Below, piece after piece: positions 7,078-14,439 of a DNA stretch of 64,000 nt (position 1 is its first letter; the number at the start of each line of letters is the position of its first letter). The notes beneath the pieces were generated by a model, which saw only the letters and a list, made by a program, of their open reading frames with translations, did not search any database and had not been told where the DNA came from. The DNA is taken from NCBI RefSeq assembly GCF_011046535.1, contig NZ_CP049257.1, positions 3,038,001 through 3,102,000 on the forward strand. The letters are read 5' to 3'. The translations under genes were made by a program, and so were the position numbers. The DNA is from Nocardioides anomalus. GTDB taxonomy: Bacteria; Actinomycetota; Actinomycetes; Propionibacteriales; Nocardioidaceae.

Positions 7078-9470
7078 GGGCGCTCCTCCGTGGGTGGCAG
7101 GTGGGCACGCAGGGCGAACAGGTCGGACGGCGAGATCGGCATCGCGGTGATGGGGATGCGCTCGGCGTCCTCGATGGCGGCGGCGAAGACCGCGGCCGAG
7201 GGGATGACGCCCGCCTCCCCGGCGCCCTTGATGCCGAGCGGGTTGAGGGGCGAGGGTGTCTCGAGGTGGTCGATGTCGATGCCGTCGGGCACCTCGGTGA
7301 CGTAGGGCATGAGGAAGTCCATGAACGAGGCGTTGAGCAGCTGGCCGGACTCGTCGTAGGCCATCCGCTCGTACAGCGCTCCCCCGACGCCCTGCGCGAC
7401 GCCGCCGTGGATCTGGCCCTCGACGATCATCGGGTTGATCAGGCGCCCGCAGTCGTGGACGACGGCGTACTTGAGGATCGTGATCTCGGCCGTGTCCGGG
7501 TCGGTCTCGACGATGACCGCGTGCATGCCGGAGGCGAACGTCGCGCGCTCGGGCGAGTAGAAGTCCTTGCCCTCCAGCCCGGGCTCCTCGTCCTCGGGCA
7601 CCGGCGGCTTGCCGGGGTCGCCCACGGAGAACTGGGTGGCGCGCTTGGAGGCCTCGTCGAAGGCATAGCGCAGCGGGTTGGACAGCACCGAGACGGTGCC
7701 GAGGTCCAGGGACGAGGACGGCGCGCCGATCACCGACACGACACCGTCCACGATCTGCAGGTCCTCCTCGGCCGCCTCCAGGGCGTCGGCGGCGATCTTG
7801 AGCACCTTCTCCTTGGCGCGCTTGGCGGCGAGGTGGATGGCCGAGCCGCTCATCACCGCTGCGCGGGAGGCGAAGGTGCCGACGGCGTACGGCATCCGGC
7901 GGGTGTCGCCGGTGACGACCTCGACGTCCTCGAAGCGGCAGCCGAGCTCGTCGGCGACCAGCTGCGCGAAGACGGTGGCGTGGCCCTGGCCCTGGGTGGT
8001 GAGGCCGGTGGCCACCTTGACCTTGCCGGAGGTCTCGATGTGCACGTGCGCGCCCTCGTAGGGCCCGACACCGGTCCCCTCGACGTACGCCGCGAGCCCG
8101 ATGCCGACCCGCCGCCCCTGGAGGGCCATGTGCTTCTGGAACTGCGGGAACTCGTCCCAGCCGACCAGGGCCTTGATCTTCTCGAGCATGGCCGGGTAGT
8201 CGCCGGAGTCGTACTCCAGCTCGCGGCCGTCCTGGAAGACCAGGCCGTGGTCGTAGGGGAACTCGTCGGGCTGGATGAAGTTGACCGCGCGGACCTCGGT
8301 GCGGTCACGGCCGAGGTACTCCGCGATCGCGTCCATGGTCCGCTCCATGGCGAAGCAGCCCTGGGGCCGCCCGGCGCCGCGGTAGGGCGTGACCATGACG
8401 GTGTTGGTGTAGAGCGACTCGAAGACCACGCGGTAGGCGCCGGGCTTGTAGGGCCCGAGCAGCTGGGTCGAGGTGATGATCGGGACGATGAGGCCGTACG
8501 GCGTGTAGGCGCCGTGGTCGTGCCAGAACTCCACGTCCAGCCCCAGCAGCTGGCCCTCGTCGTCGAAGCCGACCTCGACGTGCTGGACCTGGCCGCGCTC
8601 GTGGGCGGTGCTGATGAAGTGCTCGCGGCGGTCCTCGGTGAACTTCACCGTCCGGCCCAGCGTCTTCGCGGCCAGCGGGACCAGGAGCTCCTCGGGCCAG
8701 GGGTGGTTGATCTTGACGCCGAAGCCGCCGCCCACGTCGGGGGTGATCACGTCGACCTGGCCGAGGTCCAGGCCGAGCTTGACCGCGAGCGCGGCGCGGA
8801 CGCCGGTGGAGCTCTGGGTCGAGGTCCAGGCCTGGAGCCGGTTCAGGTCGGGGTCCCAGCGGGCCACGGTGCCACGGCCCTCGAGCGGCTGGCAGGCGCT
8901 GCGCTCGACGGTGAGGTCGAGGGCGAGGCGGTGCGGGGCGGCGGCGATCGCGGCGCGGGCGTCGCCGACCTCCTGCTCGAGGCGGGCGCCGACGTTGCCG
9001 GGCACGTCGTCGTGCACCAGCCGGTCCGCGGCGCGGGCGGCGTCGATGCCGACGACGGGCGGCAGCAGCTCGTAGTCCACGCGGATCCGGTCGAGGGCGT
9101 CCTCGGCGACGTAGCGGTCCTCGGCCACCACGAAGGCGATGGCCTCGCCCACGTAGTTGACCTCGTCCTTGGCCAGGGCGTACTGCGTGCGGCCGTGGGT
9201 CAGTGCCGGGTGCGGGATGAGCAACGGAAGCGGCTCGGCCATGGGACCGGTGAGGTCGTCGTAGGTCCACACCGCGTGCACCCCGTAGACGTCGAGCACG
9301 CCCGAGACGTCGATGTCGAGGATGCGGGCGTGGGCGTGCGGGCTGCGCAGCACCGCCGCGTGCAGGGTGGCGGGGCCGACCGCCACGTCGTCGGCGTACC
9401 GGCCCTGGCCGCGCAGGAACCGCTGGTCCTCGACGCGCTGGACGCCCTGGCCCATCAGCTTGGTGGTCAT
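7074..9470 (-). CDS. Molybdenum hydroxylase large subunit (xanthine dehydrogenase/form II CoxL family)
   Basis: This 798-residue molybdopterin-cytosine-dinucleotide subunit belongs to the xanthine oxidase family. It starts at ATG 9470 (MTTKLMGQGVQRVEDQRFLRGQGRY is the usual opening); longer ORF forms run into the upstream gene. The active-site loop near residue 361 reads PYRGAGRPQGCFAMER. True CO dehydrogenase (form I) has AYxCSFR here, so this is a form II enzyme, whose natural substrates are usually N-heterocycles such as purines. The family's catalytic glutamate is expected in GEAGVIPSAAVF near the C-terminus. It forms a heterotrimer with the two following subunits. A GAGGG-type ribosome site lies about 8 nt upstream. 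Substrate is inferred from the neighbouring xanthine/uracil permease. Confidence 0.9.
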   Translation of the reverse strand: MTTKLMGQGVQRVEDQRFLRGQGRYADDVAVGPATLHAAVLRSPHAHARILDIDVSGVLDVYGVHAVWTYDDLTGPMAEPLPLLIPHPALTHGRTQYALAKDEVNYVGEAIAFVVAEDRYVAEDALDRIRVDYELLPPVVGIDAARAADRLVHDDVPGNVGARLEQEVGDARAAIAAAPHRLALDLTVERSACQPLEGRGTVARWDPDLNRLQAWTSTQSSTGVRAALAVKLGLDLGQVDVITPDVGGGFGVKINHPWPEELLVPLAAKTLGRTVKFTEDRREHFISTAHERGQVQHVEVGFDDEGQLLGLDVEFWHDHGAYTPYGLIVPIITSTQLLGPYKPGAYRVVFESLYTNTVMVTPYRGAGRPQGCFAMERTMDAIAEYLGRDRTEVRAVNFIQPDEFPYDHGLVFQDGRELEYDSGDYPAMLEKIKALVGWDEFPQFQKHMALQGRRVGIGLAAYVEGTGVGPYEGAHVHIETSGKVKVATGLTTQGQGHATVFAQLVADELGCRFEDVEVVTGDTRRMPYAVGTFASRAAVMSGSAIHLAAKRAKEKVLKIAADALEAAEEDLQIVDGVVSVIGAPSSSLDLGTVSVLSNPLRYAFDEASKRATQFSVGDPGKPPVPEDEEPGLEGKDFYSPERATFASGMHAVIVETDPDTAEITILKYAVVHDCGRLINPMIVEGQIHGGVAQGVGGALYERMAYDESGQLLNASFMDFLMPYVTEVPDGIDIDHLETPSPLNPLGIKGAGEAGVIPSAAVFAAAIEDAERIPITAMPISPSDLFALRAHLPPTEERP

Positions 9471-9480
9471 GCTCGCGCCC

Positions 9481-10089
9481 TCATGCGCCGAGACCGGTCG
9501 AGGCGTTGTCGTCGTCGCGGTCCACCACGGTGGTTGAGGAAGGCGCGCTAGCGCCTGTCTCGGGACCTCCGGGGCTTCGAGACGGTTGCTGCACAACCTC
9601 CTCAGCCACCGTGGCCGCCAGCTCGGCCGCGCGCTCGACCGCCTTGACGATGTTCTGGTAGCCGGTGCAGCGGCACAGGTTGCCCGCGACCATCTCGCGG
9701 GCCTCCTCGTGCGTGGGCTCGGGGTTCTCGCGCAGCCCGGCGGTGATGGTGGTGAGGAAGCCGGGCGTGCAGAAGCCGCACTGGAGCCCGTGACACTCCA
9801 GGAACGCCTGCTGCACCGGCCCGAGCGTGCCGTCGGGCTCGGTCAGCCCCTCGACGGTGGTGAGGTCGCTGCCCTGGGCCGAGACCGCGAAGACCAGGCA
9901 CGAGCGGACCGGCCGGCCGTCCATCAGGACGGTGCAGGCGCCGCAGACGCCGTGCTCGCAGCCGACGTGGGTGCCGGTGAGGCCGAGGTCGTGGCGCAGC
10001 GCGTCGGAGAGCAGACGGCGCGCGGGCAGGCGCACCGGGTGGTGCGTGCCGTTCACGCTCAGCACGACGTCGTGCTGCTCCTCGCTCAT
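9481..10089 (-). CDS. Molybdenum hydroxylase 2Fe-2S subunit (CoxS/XdhC type) with repeat-derived tail
   Basis: This 202-residue iron-sulfur subunit passes electrons from the Mo site to FAD. The plant-type 2Fe-2S ligands are Cys44, 49, 52 and 64 (GCEHGVCGAC). The all-helical second cluster uses Cys104, 107, 139 and 141 (CGFC and CRCTGY). The usual length is about 160 residues. Here a tail of roughly 34 residues after residue 168 is encoded by what looks like a dispersed palindromic repeat (9521-9585). ATG 10089 shares ATGA with the stop of the FAD subunit. The tail is low-complexity and unlikely to be structured. Confidence 0.93.
   Translation of the reverse strand: MSEEQHDVVLSVNGTHHPVRLPARRLLSDALRHDLGLTGTHVGCEHGVCGACTVLMDGRPVRSCLVFAVSAQGSDLTTVEGLTEPDGTLGPVQQAFLECHGLQCGFCTPGFLTTITAGLRENPEPTHEEAREMVAGNLCRCTGYQNIVKAVERAAELAATVAEEVVQQPSRSPGGPETGASAPSSTTVVDRDDDNASTGLGA
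9521..9585. repeat. REP-like palindromic element inside the 3' end of the 2Fe-2S subunit gene
   Basis: The segment has a perfect hairpin AGGCGC-GCTA-GCGCCT at 9541-9556 flanked by CCACCACGGTGG (9522-9533) and by GCTTCGAGACGG downstream. This combination of GGTTGAGGA, a GGCGC/GCGCC palindrome and TCGAGAC resembles a dispersed intergenic repeat I recall from Nocardioides genomes. That identification is from memory and needs a genome-wide search. Here the repeat is translated as part of the protein. Confidence 0.55.
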
Positions 10090-10913
10090 GCGTGCGCCCC
10101 CTCGACCTGCCGTCGCGCCGATTGCACCACGCGGGCGGTGAGCACGGTGACGAGGTGGGCGCGGTACTCCGCCGTCGCGTGCACGTCGCCGGCGGGGTCG
10201 AGGTGCTCGAGTGCGACCCGGCCGAGCCGGTCGTCGGGTACGCCGGACAGGTCGACCACGGTGGGCACGTCGGCCACCGACAGGAACCCGACGCGCACGG
10301 AGTCGTCGTGCACCAGGGCGGCCGCGCCGACCAGCGCGTAGTCGCCGTGGCGCCGGGCGATCTCGTCGAAGGCCACGCCCGCGCCCGGCGCGAGGGCCGG
10401 GAAGAAGGCCGAGACCGCGATCTCGTCGTGGGCCAGGCTCGACTCGAGCGGCCCGACGTACAGCTCGTCGGCGGGGATCGTGCGCGAGCCGCCGGCGCCC
10501 TGGACGGTCACCGAGCCGCCGAGCAGCCGCAGCACCACGGGCAGCTCGGCCGCGGCGTCGGCGTGGACCAGCGAGCCGACGGTGGTGCCGCGGTTGCGGA
10601 TGGTGGCGTGCGCGACGTGGGACAGCGCCAGGGTGAGCAGCGGCTGCACCCGTCGGGCGTCGGCCGAGGCCAGCACGTCGGCGTGCCGGGCCAGCGCGCC
10701 GACGGTGACGCCCGCGTCGTCGACGGTGACGTCGGCCAGGCCGGGCAGCCCGTTGATGTCCACGAGCAACGTCGGCGCCGCCAGCCGCATGGAGAGCAGC
10801 GGCACCAGGCTCTGGCCGCCGGCCAGCACCTTGGCCCCCGGGTCCCCGGCCAGGGCGCTCACCGCCTCGGTGAGCGACCCCGGCCGCAGGTAGTCGAAGG
10901 GCGCCGGTTTCAC
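10086..10913 (-). CDS. Molybdenum hydroxylase FAD-binding subunit (CoxM/XdhB type)
   Basis: This 275-residue flavoprotein subunit of the heterotrimeric molybdenum hydroxylase transfers electrons from the 2Fe-2S centres to its acceptor. FAD motifs are AGGQSLVPLL (residues 31-40) and TIRNRGTTVGSLVHADAAAE (about 104-123), both characteristic of the CoxM/XdhB family. A CO dehydrogenase flavoprotein C-terminal domain follows. The start is GTG 10913, which lies only 7 bp after the permease stop, so the permease and hydroxylase are probably co-transcribed. Subunit order M-S-L is the usual one for CODH-type clusters. Confidence 0.93.
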   Translation of the reverse strand: MKPAPFDYLRPGSLTEAVSALAGDPGAKVLAGGQSLVPLLSMRLAAPTLLVDINGLPGLADVTVDDAGVTVGALARHADVLASADARRVQPLLTLALSHVAHATIRNRGTTVGSLVHADAAAELPVVLRLLGGSVTVQGAGGSRTIPADELYVGPLESSLAHDEIAVSAFFPALAPGAGVAFDEIARRHGDYALVGAAALVHDDSVRVGFLSVADVPTVVDLSGVPDDRLGRVALEHLDPAGDVHATAEYRAHLVTVLTARVVQSARRQVEGAHA

Positions 10914-10920
10914 AGCGTCA

Positions 10921-12294
10921 TCACAGTGCCCTTGTTACCTCATGCGCCCCGGTCTCGGTGCCACCGCGGCTCCCGCGGTTGACCAGGTGGTAGTAGACGA
11001 TGACCAGGATCGTCCCGAGTGCGATGCCGCTGAGCGAGAAGTCGTCGGTGATCTTGAGCGTCACGCCGCCGATGCCGGCGATCAGGCCGGCGGCGAGGCC
11101 GACCAGGTTGACCGGGTTGCCGAAGTCGACCCGGTTCTCCACCCAGATCTTGGCGCCCACCAGGCCGATCATCCCGTAGAGCACCACGGTGATGCCGCCC
11201 AGCACGCCACCGGGGGTGGCGTTGACGATCGCGCCGAACTTCGGGCACAGGCCGAGCAGGATCGCCACCGCGCCGGCGACGTAGTACGCCGCCGTGGAGT
11301 AGACCTTGGTCGCGCCCATGACGCCGATGTTCTCGGCGTACGTCGTCGTGGGCGAGCCGCCGAACGCGCTGGCCAGCGCGGTGGCGAAGCCGTCGGCGCC
11401 GAGCGCGCGACCCATGTAGGGGTCCAGGTCGTCTCCGGTCATCTCGGCCACCGCCTTGACGTGCCCGGTGTTCTCGGCGATGAGCGCGATGACGCCCGGC
11501 AGGACCAGCAGGATGAAGGTGAGCGAGAAGCTCGGGCCGTGGACCACGTCCACGCCGTCGCTGAGGGTCCCGCTGGGCAGGCCGATCCAGTCGGAGCTCC
11601 CGACCGCGCCCCAGTTCCAGATCCGGTCGTGGTCGGTGGCCTCGCTCGCGCCCGAGATGACCGAGTTGATCTGGCCGAAGACGCCGTCGAAGATCCAGGA
11701 GATCAGGTAGCCGAAGACCAGAGACAGCAGCACGGCGATCCGCGCCCAGAAGCCGGGCAGCAGCACGGCCGCGCAGACCATGAACGTCGCGGTCAGCAGG
11801 GCCACCCACTGGTCCTCGGGCCAGTAGAGGCCGGCCACGACCGGTGCCAGGTTGAAGCCGATGAGCATGACCACGGCACCGGTGACGGCGGGCGGCAGGA
11901 CCGTGTGGATCAGCCCGGAGCCGGCGAAGTGCACCAGCACGCCGACCGCGAGCAGCACGAGCCCGCTGATGAGGATCGCGCCGGTCACGTCGGCGGAGTC
12001 GCCGCCCTGCGCGCGGATCGCCGCGACACCGGCCACGAACGACGCGCTCGTCCCGAGGTAGCTCGGCACCCGGTTGGTGGTGACGAGCAGGAACAGGATC
12101 GTGCAGATCCCGGAGAACAGGATGGCCAGGTTGGGGTCGAGCCCCATGACCAGCGGGAAGACGAACGTGGCGCCGAACATGGCCACGACGTGCTGCGCAC
12201 CGACCCCGATGGTCTTGCCCCACGGCAGCCGCTGCTGCGGACCGACGGGCTGGCCCGGACCCGGGTCGACGACCGCCCAGTTGAACATCGACAT
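10921..12294 (-). CDS. Nucleobase:cation symporter-2 family permease (uracil/xanthine type)
   Basis: This 457-residue integral membrane transporter of the NAT/NCS2 family imports nucleobases (uracil, xanthine or uric acid) with protons. Family motifs are QHVVAMFGATFVFP near the N-terminus, the substrate-site stretch ENTGHVKAVAEMTG, and the NAT signature region GGSPTTTYAENIGVMGATK. About 12-14 hydrophobic helices are visible. ATG 12294 (MSMFNWAVV) fits the family; an upstream in-frame extension is arginine-rich and not family-like. It is the first gene of the minus-strand catabolic run, so its promoter in 12295-12430 probably drives the whole run. Exact substrate cannot be decided between uracil and purines. 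Confidence 0.92.
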   Translation of the reverse strand: MSMFNWAVVDPGPGQPVGPQQRLPWGKTIGVGAQHVVAMFGATFVFPLVMGLDPNLAILFSGICTILFLLVTTNRVPSYLGTSASFVAGVAAIRAQGGDSADVTGAILISGLVLLAVGVLVHFAGSGLIHTVLPPAVTGAVVMLIGFNLAPVVAGLYWPEDQWVALLTATFMVCAAVLLPGFWARIAVLLSLVFGYLISWIFDGVFGQINSVISGASEATDHDRIWNWGAVGSSDWIGLPSGTLSDGVDVVHGPSFSLTFILLVLPGVIALIAENTGHVKAVAEMTGDDLDPYMGRALGADGFATALASAFGGSPTTTYAENIGVMGATKVYSTAAYYVAGAVAILLGLCPKFGAIVNATPGGVLGGITVVLYGMIGLVGAKIWVENRVDFGNPVNLVGLAAGLIAGIGGVTLKITDDFSLSGIALGTILVIVYYHLVNRGSRGGTETGAHEVTRAL

Positions 12295-12379
12295 GACTGA
12301 CCTGCTTTCTGCCCGCGCGCGCACTCCCGCGCCACGCACCCTGATGCGCACATGAGACACCCGTCGAGCGCCGCGGGGC

Positions 12380-12395
12380 GTGAACGACGCGTTAC
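12380..12395. promoter_or_regulatory. Candidate operator between the divergent permease and FdrA operons
   Basis: The 136-bp divergent intergenic region holds GTGAACGACGCGTTAC, an imperfect inverted repeat with AACG-ACG-CGTT at its centre. It lies 24-51 bp from the leaderless plus-strand promoter and about 90 bp from the permease start. A GntR or PucR-like regulator could bind here. The symmetry is short and the call is tentative. Confidence 0.3.
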
Positions 12396-12418
12396 CGGCG
12401 AGTACATGTCGGGGCGGC

Positions 12419-12424
12419 TAGGTT
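12419..12424 (+). promoter_or_regulatory. -10 box of a leaderless promoter (TAGGTT) for the FdrA operon
   Basis: TAGGTT ends 6 nt before GTG 12431. This matches the hexamer and spacing of the 1812 gene exactly and supports GTG as the start of a leaderless mRNA. Confidence 0.6.
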
Positions 12425-12430
12425 CGGCGG

Positions 12431-13069
12431 GTGGTCCCGGTCAGCGCCCCGCCGCGAGTGGCCGCGCTGCTGCGCTCCGCACCGGACGGCCCGGCGCCGC
12501 TCGTGCACCGCGGCCCGGACGCGGTGTACGTCGAGGTGGCCGGTCGCTGCGTCGGCGTCGTCGGCACCCGCGCGACCGCCGTGCCGTGCGCGCTGCGCAC
12601 CGCCCTCCCGGTGCTGCCGGACGTGGTGCGGGCCTCGGTGCGGGGCGGCGTCCTGCACCTGGACGACGAGCCCCTGGTGGTCGGCCGGTACGTCGCGGTC
12701 TCGGTCCCGCGCCTCCCGCTCATCGGCACCCCGGGCGCCGTCGACCCGGCGGCCCTGGTCGGGCGCGGCGACGGGCTCACGCCGTACGGCGACGACGTGC
12801 TGTGCGGCTGGCTGGCGGTGACGCGGGCGGCCGGCGTACCGACGCCGGAGGTGGACGAGCAGGTCCGTGCCCTGGCCCCGACGACCACGCTGCTCTCGGC
12901 CACGCTGCTGGAGTGCGCGATGTCCGGTGAGGTGGTGCCGGAGTTCGGGGCGTGGCTGGCCGGGACGGGCTCCGCCGAGGCGGTGGAGCGGATCGGGCAC
13001 AGCTCGGGGCGCGGCCTGCTGGAGGGCGCGCGGCTCGCGCTGAGCGGACTTGAGAGGGTGGCGGCATGA
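12431..13069 (+). CDS. DUF2877 protein, proposed oxamate carbamoyltransferase subunit (YlbF/AllH type)
   Basis: This 212-residue protein belongs to DUF2877, identified by GRGDGLTPYGDDVLCGW at about residues 111-127, the family's signature. In Escherichia coli the DUF2877 protein YlbF, with FdrA and the DUF1116 protein YlbE, has been proposed to form the oxamate carbamoyltransferase of allantoin fermentation. It would take part in moving the carbamoyl group of N-carbamoyl-oxamate to phosphate. The start is GTG 12431, supported by the leaderless promoter. The stop overlaps the FdrA start (ATGA), so the three subunits are translationally coupled. I recall the enzymatic assignment from literature and cannot check it here. 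Confidence 0.8.
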   Translation: MVPVSAPPRVAALLRSAPDGPAPLVHRGPDAVYVEVAGRCVGVVGTRATAVPCALRTALPVLPDVVRASVRGGVLHLDDEPLVVGRYVAVSVPRLPLIGTPGAVDPAALVGRGDGLTPYGDDVLCGWLAVTRAAGVPTPEVDEQVRALAPTTTLLSATLLECAMSGEVVPEFGAWLAGTGSAEAVERIGHSSGRGLLEGARLALSGLERVAA

Positions 13070-14439
13070 GCCAGACCCACGTGGAGCTGCGGCGCGGTGC
13101 GTACGCCGACTCCGTGACGCTGCTGCAGGTGAGCCGGACCGTCCAGGGCGTCGAGGGCGTGACGGCGGCCCAGGTGGCCATGGCCACCGCGCTCAACGTC
13201 GAGGTGCTCACCGGCATGGGCTTCGCGGTCCCGCCGGAGGCCACGGCCAACGACATGGTCGTCGCGGTCCGGCTGAGCGACGAGGGGTCGCTCGACGCCG
13301 CGCTGGCCGGCGTGGACCGCGCGCTGACCGAGTCGACGCGCCGCGCCCCGGGGCCGTCGGAGGAGGCGCCCCCGCGGACCACCGCGGCGGCCCTGCGCCG
13401 GACCGGCGGTGACGCGGTCGTGCTCGTCTCGGTGCCCGGGCCCTCGGCGTTCGTCGAGGCCGTGGACGCGGTCGAGGCCGGCTGCGACGTGATGGTGTTC
13501 AGCGACAACGTGCCGGTCGAGCAGGAGGTGCGGCTCAAGGAGGCCGCCGCCGCCCAGGGCCTGCTGGTCATGGGCCCGGACTGCGGCACGGCCGTGGTCG
13601 GCGGGCTCGGGCTCGGCTTCGCCAACGTCGTCCAGCCCGGTCCCGTCGGGATCGTGGCCGCGTCCGGCACCGGGGCCCAGCAGGTCCTCGCCCTCCTCGA
13701 CCACGCCGGCGTCGGGGTCACCCACGCACTCGGTGTCGGCGGCCGCGACCTGTCCGTCGAGGTCGGCGGGCTCGCCACCCGCGAGGCGCTGCGGCGGCTC
13801 GACGCGGACGCCGACGTGGAGCGGATCCTCCTGGTCTCCAAGCCGCCCGCGCCGGAGGTCGCCGCTGAGATCACCGACTTCGCGGCCTCGCTCGGCACAC
13901 CGGTCTCCCGCGCGCTGCTCGGCGAGGTCGACCTCACCGCCGCCACCGAGGCGCTGCTGCGCGAGCTCGACCGCGAGGTGCCCGCCTGGCCGGTCACCGG
14001 CCGGGCCGAGCCGGCCCCGTCCGGCTCCCGGGTCCGCGGGCTCTTCGTCGGCGGCACCCTGGCCTCCGAGGCCGCGCTCGTCCTGGGCGAGCGCGGGGAC
14101 GTCACCGACTTCGGCGACGACGCCTACACCTCGGGCCGCGCGCACCCGATGATCGACCCGACCCTGCGCCTGGAGCACCTGGCCCGGTCCGCGGCCGACC
14201 CCGACGTGGCGGTCCTGCTGCTCGACGTGGTGCTCGGGCACGGCGCCGAGCCGGATCCGGCGGCGCTCCTCGCCCCCGCCCTCGCGAGCGCCGGCAAGCC
14301 GGCGGTCGTGACCGTCGTCGGCTCCGCGGCCGACCCCCAGGGGCTGGACGGCCAGGTCCGGGCGCTGGCCGACGCCGGCGCCGAGGTCCACCTCTCCAAC
14401 GCGGGTGCGGCCCGCCGAGCCCTGGAGCTGCTGTCGTGA
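13066..14439 (+). CDS. fdrA: FdrA family protein (acyl-CoA-synthetase-like carbamoyltransferase subunit)
   Basis: This 457-residue FdrA homologue resembles succinyl-CoA synthetase. It has two Rossmann-like halves: one with VSVPGPSAFVEAVDAVEAG and GLLVMGPDCGTAVVGG (about residues 120-190), and a C-terminal half starting at RGLFVGGTLASEAA (about residue 325). FdrA in E. coli lies in the allantoin gene cluster and is proposed as part of oxamate carbamoyltransferase with DUF1116 and DUF2877 proteins. Here the gene overlaps both partners by 4 bp. It is cytoplasmic. Together with the nucleobase permease and Mo hydroxylase on the other strand, it points to use of purine-derived nitrogen. An alternative is carbamoyl transfer from a different cyclic ureide. 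Confidence 0.88.
   Translation: MSQTHVELRRGAYADSVTLLQVSRTVQGVEGVTAAQVAMATALNVEVLTGMGFAVPPEATANDMVVAVRLSDEGSLDAALAGVDRALTESTRRAPGPSEEAPPRTTAAALRRTGGDAVVLVSVPGPSAFVEAVDAVEAGCDVMVFSDNVPVEQEVRLKEAAAAQGLLVMGPDCGTAVVGGLGLGFANVVQPGPVGIVAASGTGAQQVLALLDHAGVGVTHALGVGGRDLSVEVGGLATREALRRLDADADVERILLVSKPPAPEVAAEITDFAASLGTPVSRALLGEVDLTAATEALLRELDREVPAWPVTGRAEPAPSGSRVRGLFVGGTLASEAALVLGERGDVTDFGDDAYTSGRAHPMIDPTLRLEHLARSAADPDVAVLLLDVVLGHGAEPDPAALLAPALASAGKPAVVTVVGSAADPQGLDGQVRALADAGAEVHLSNAGAARRALELLS

Noticed and set aside
7074..10913. Calling the three Mo subunits a carbon monoxide dehydrogenase
   Set aside because: The active-site loop is YRGAGR (form II), not the form I AYxCSFR, and the neighbourhood suggests nucleobase metabolism.
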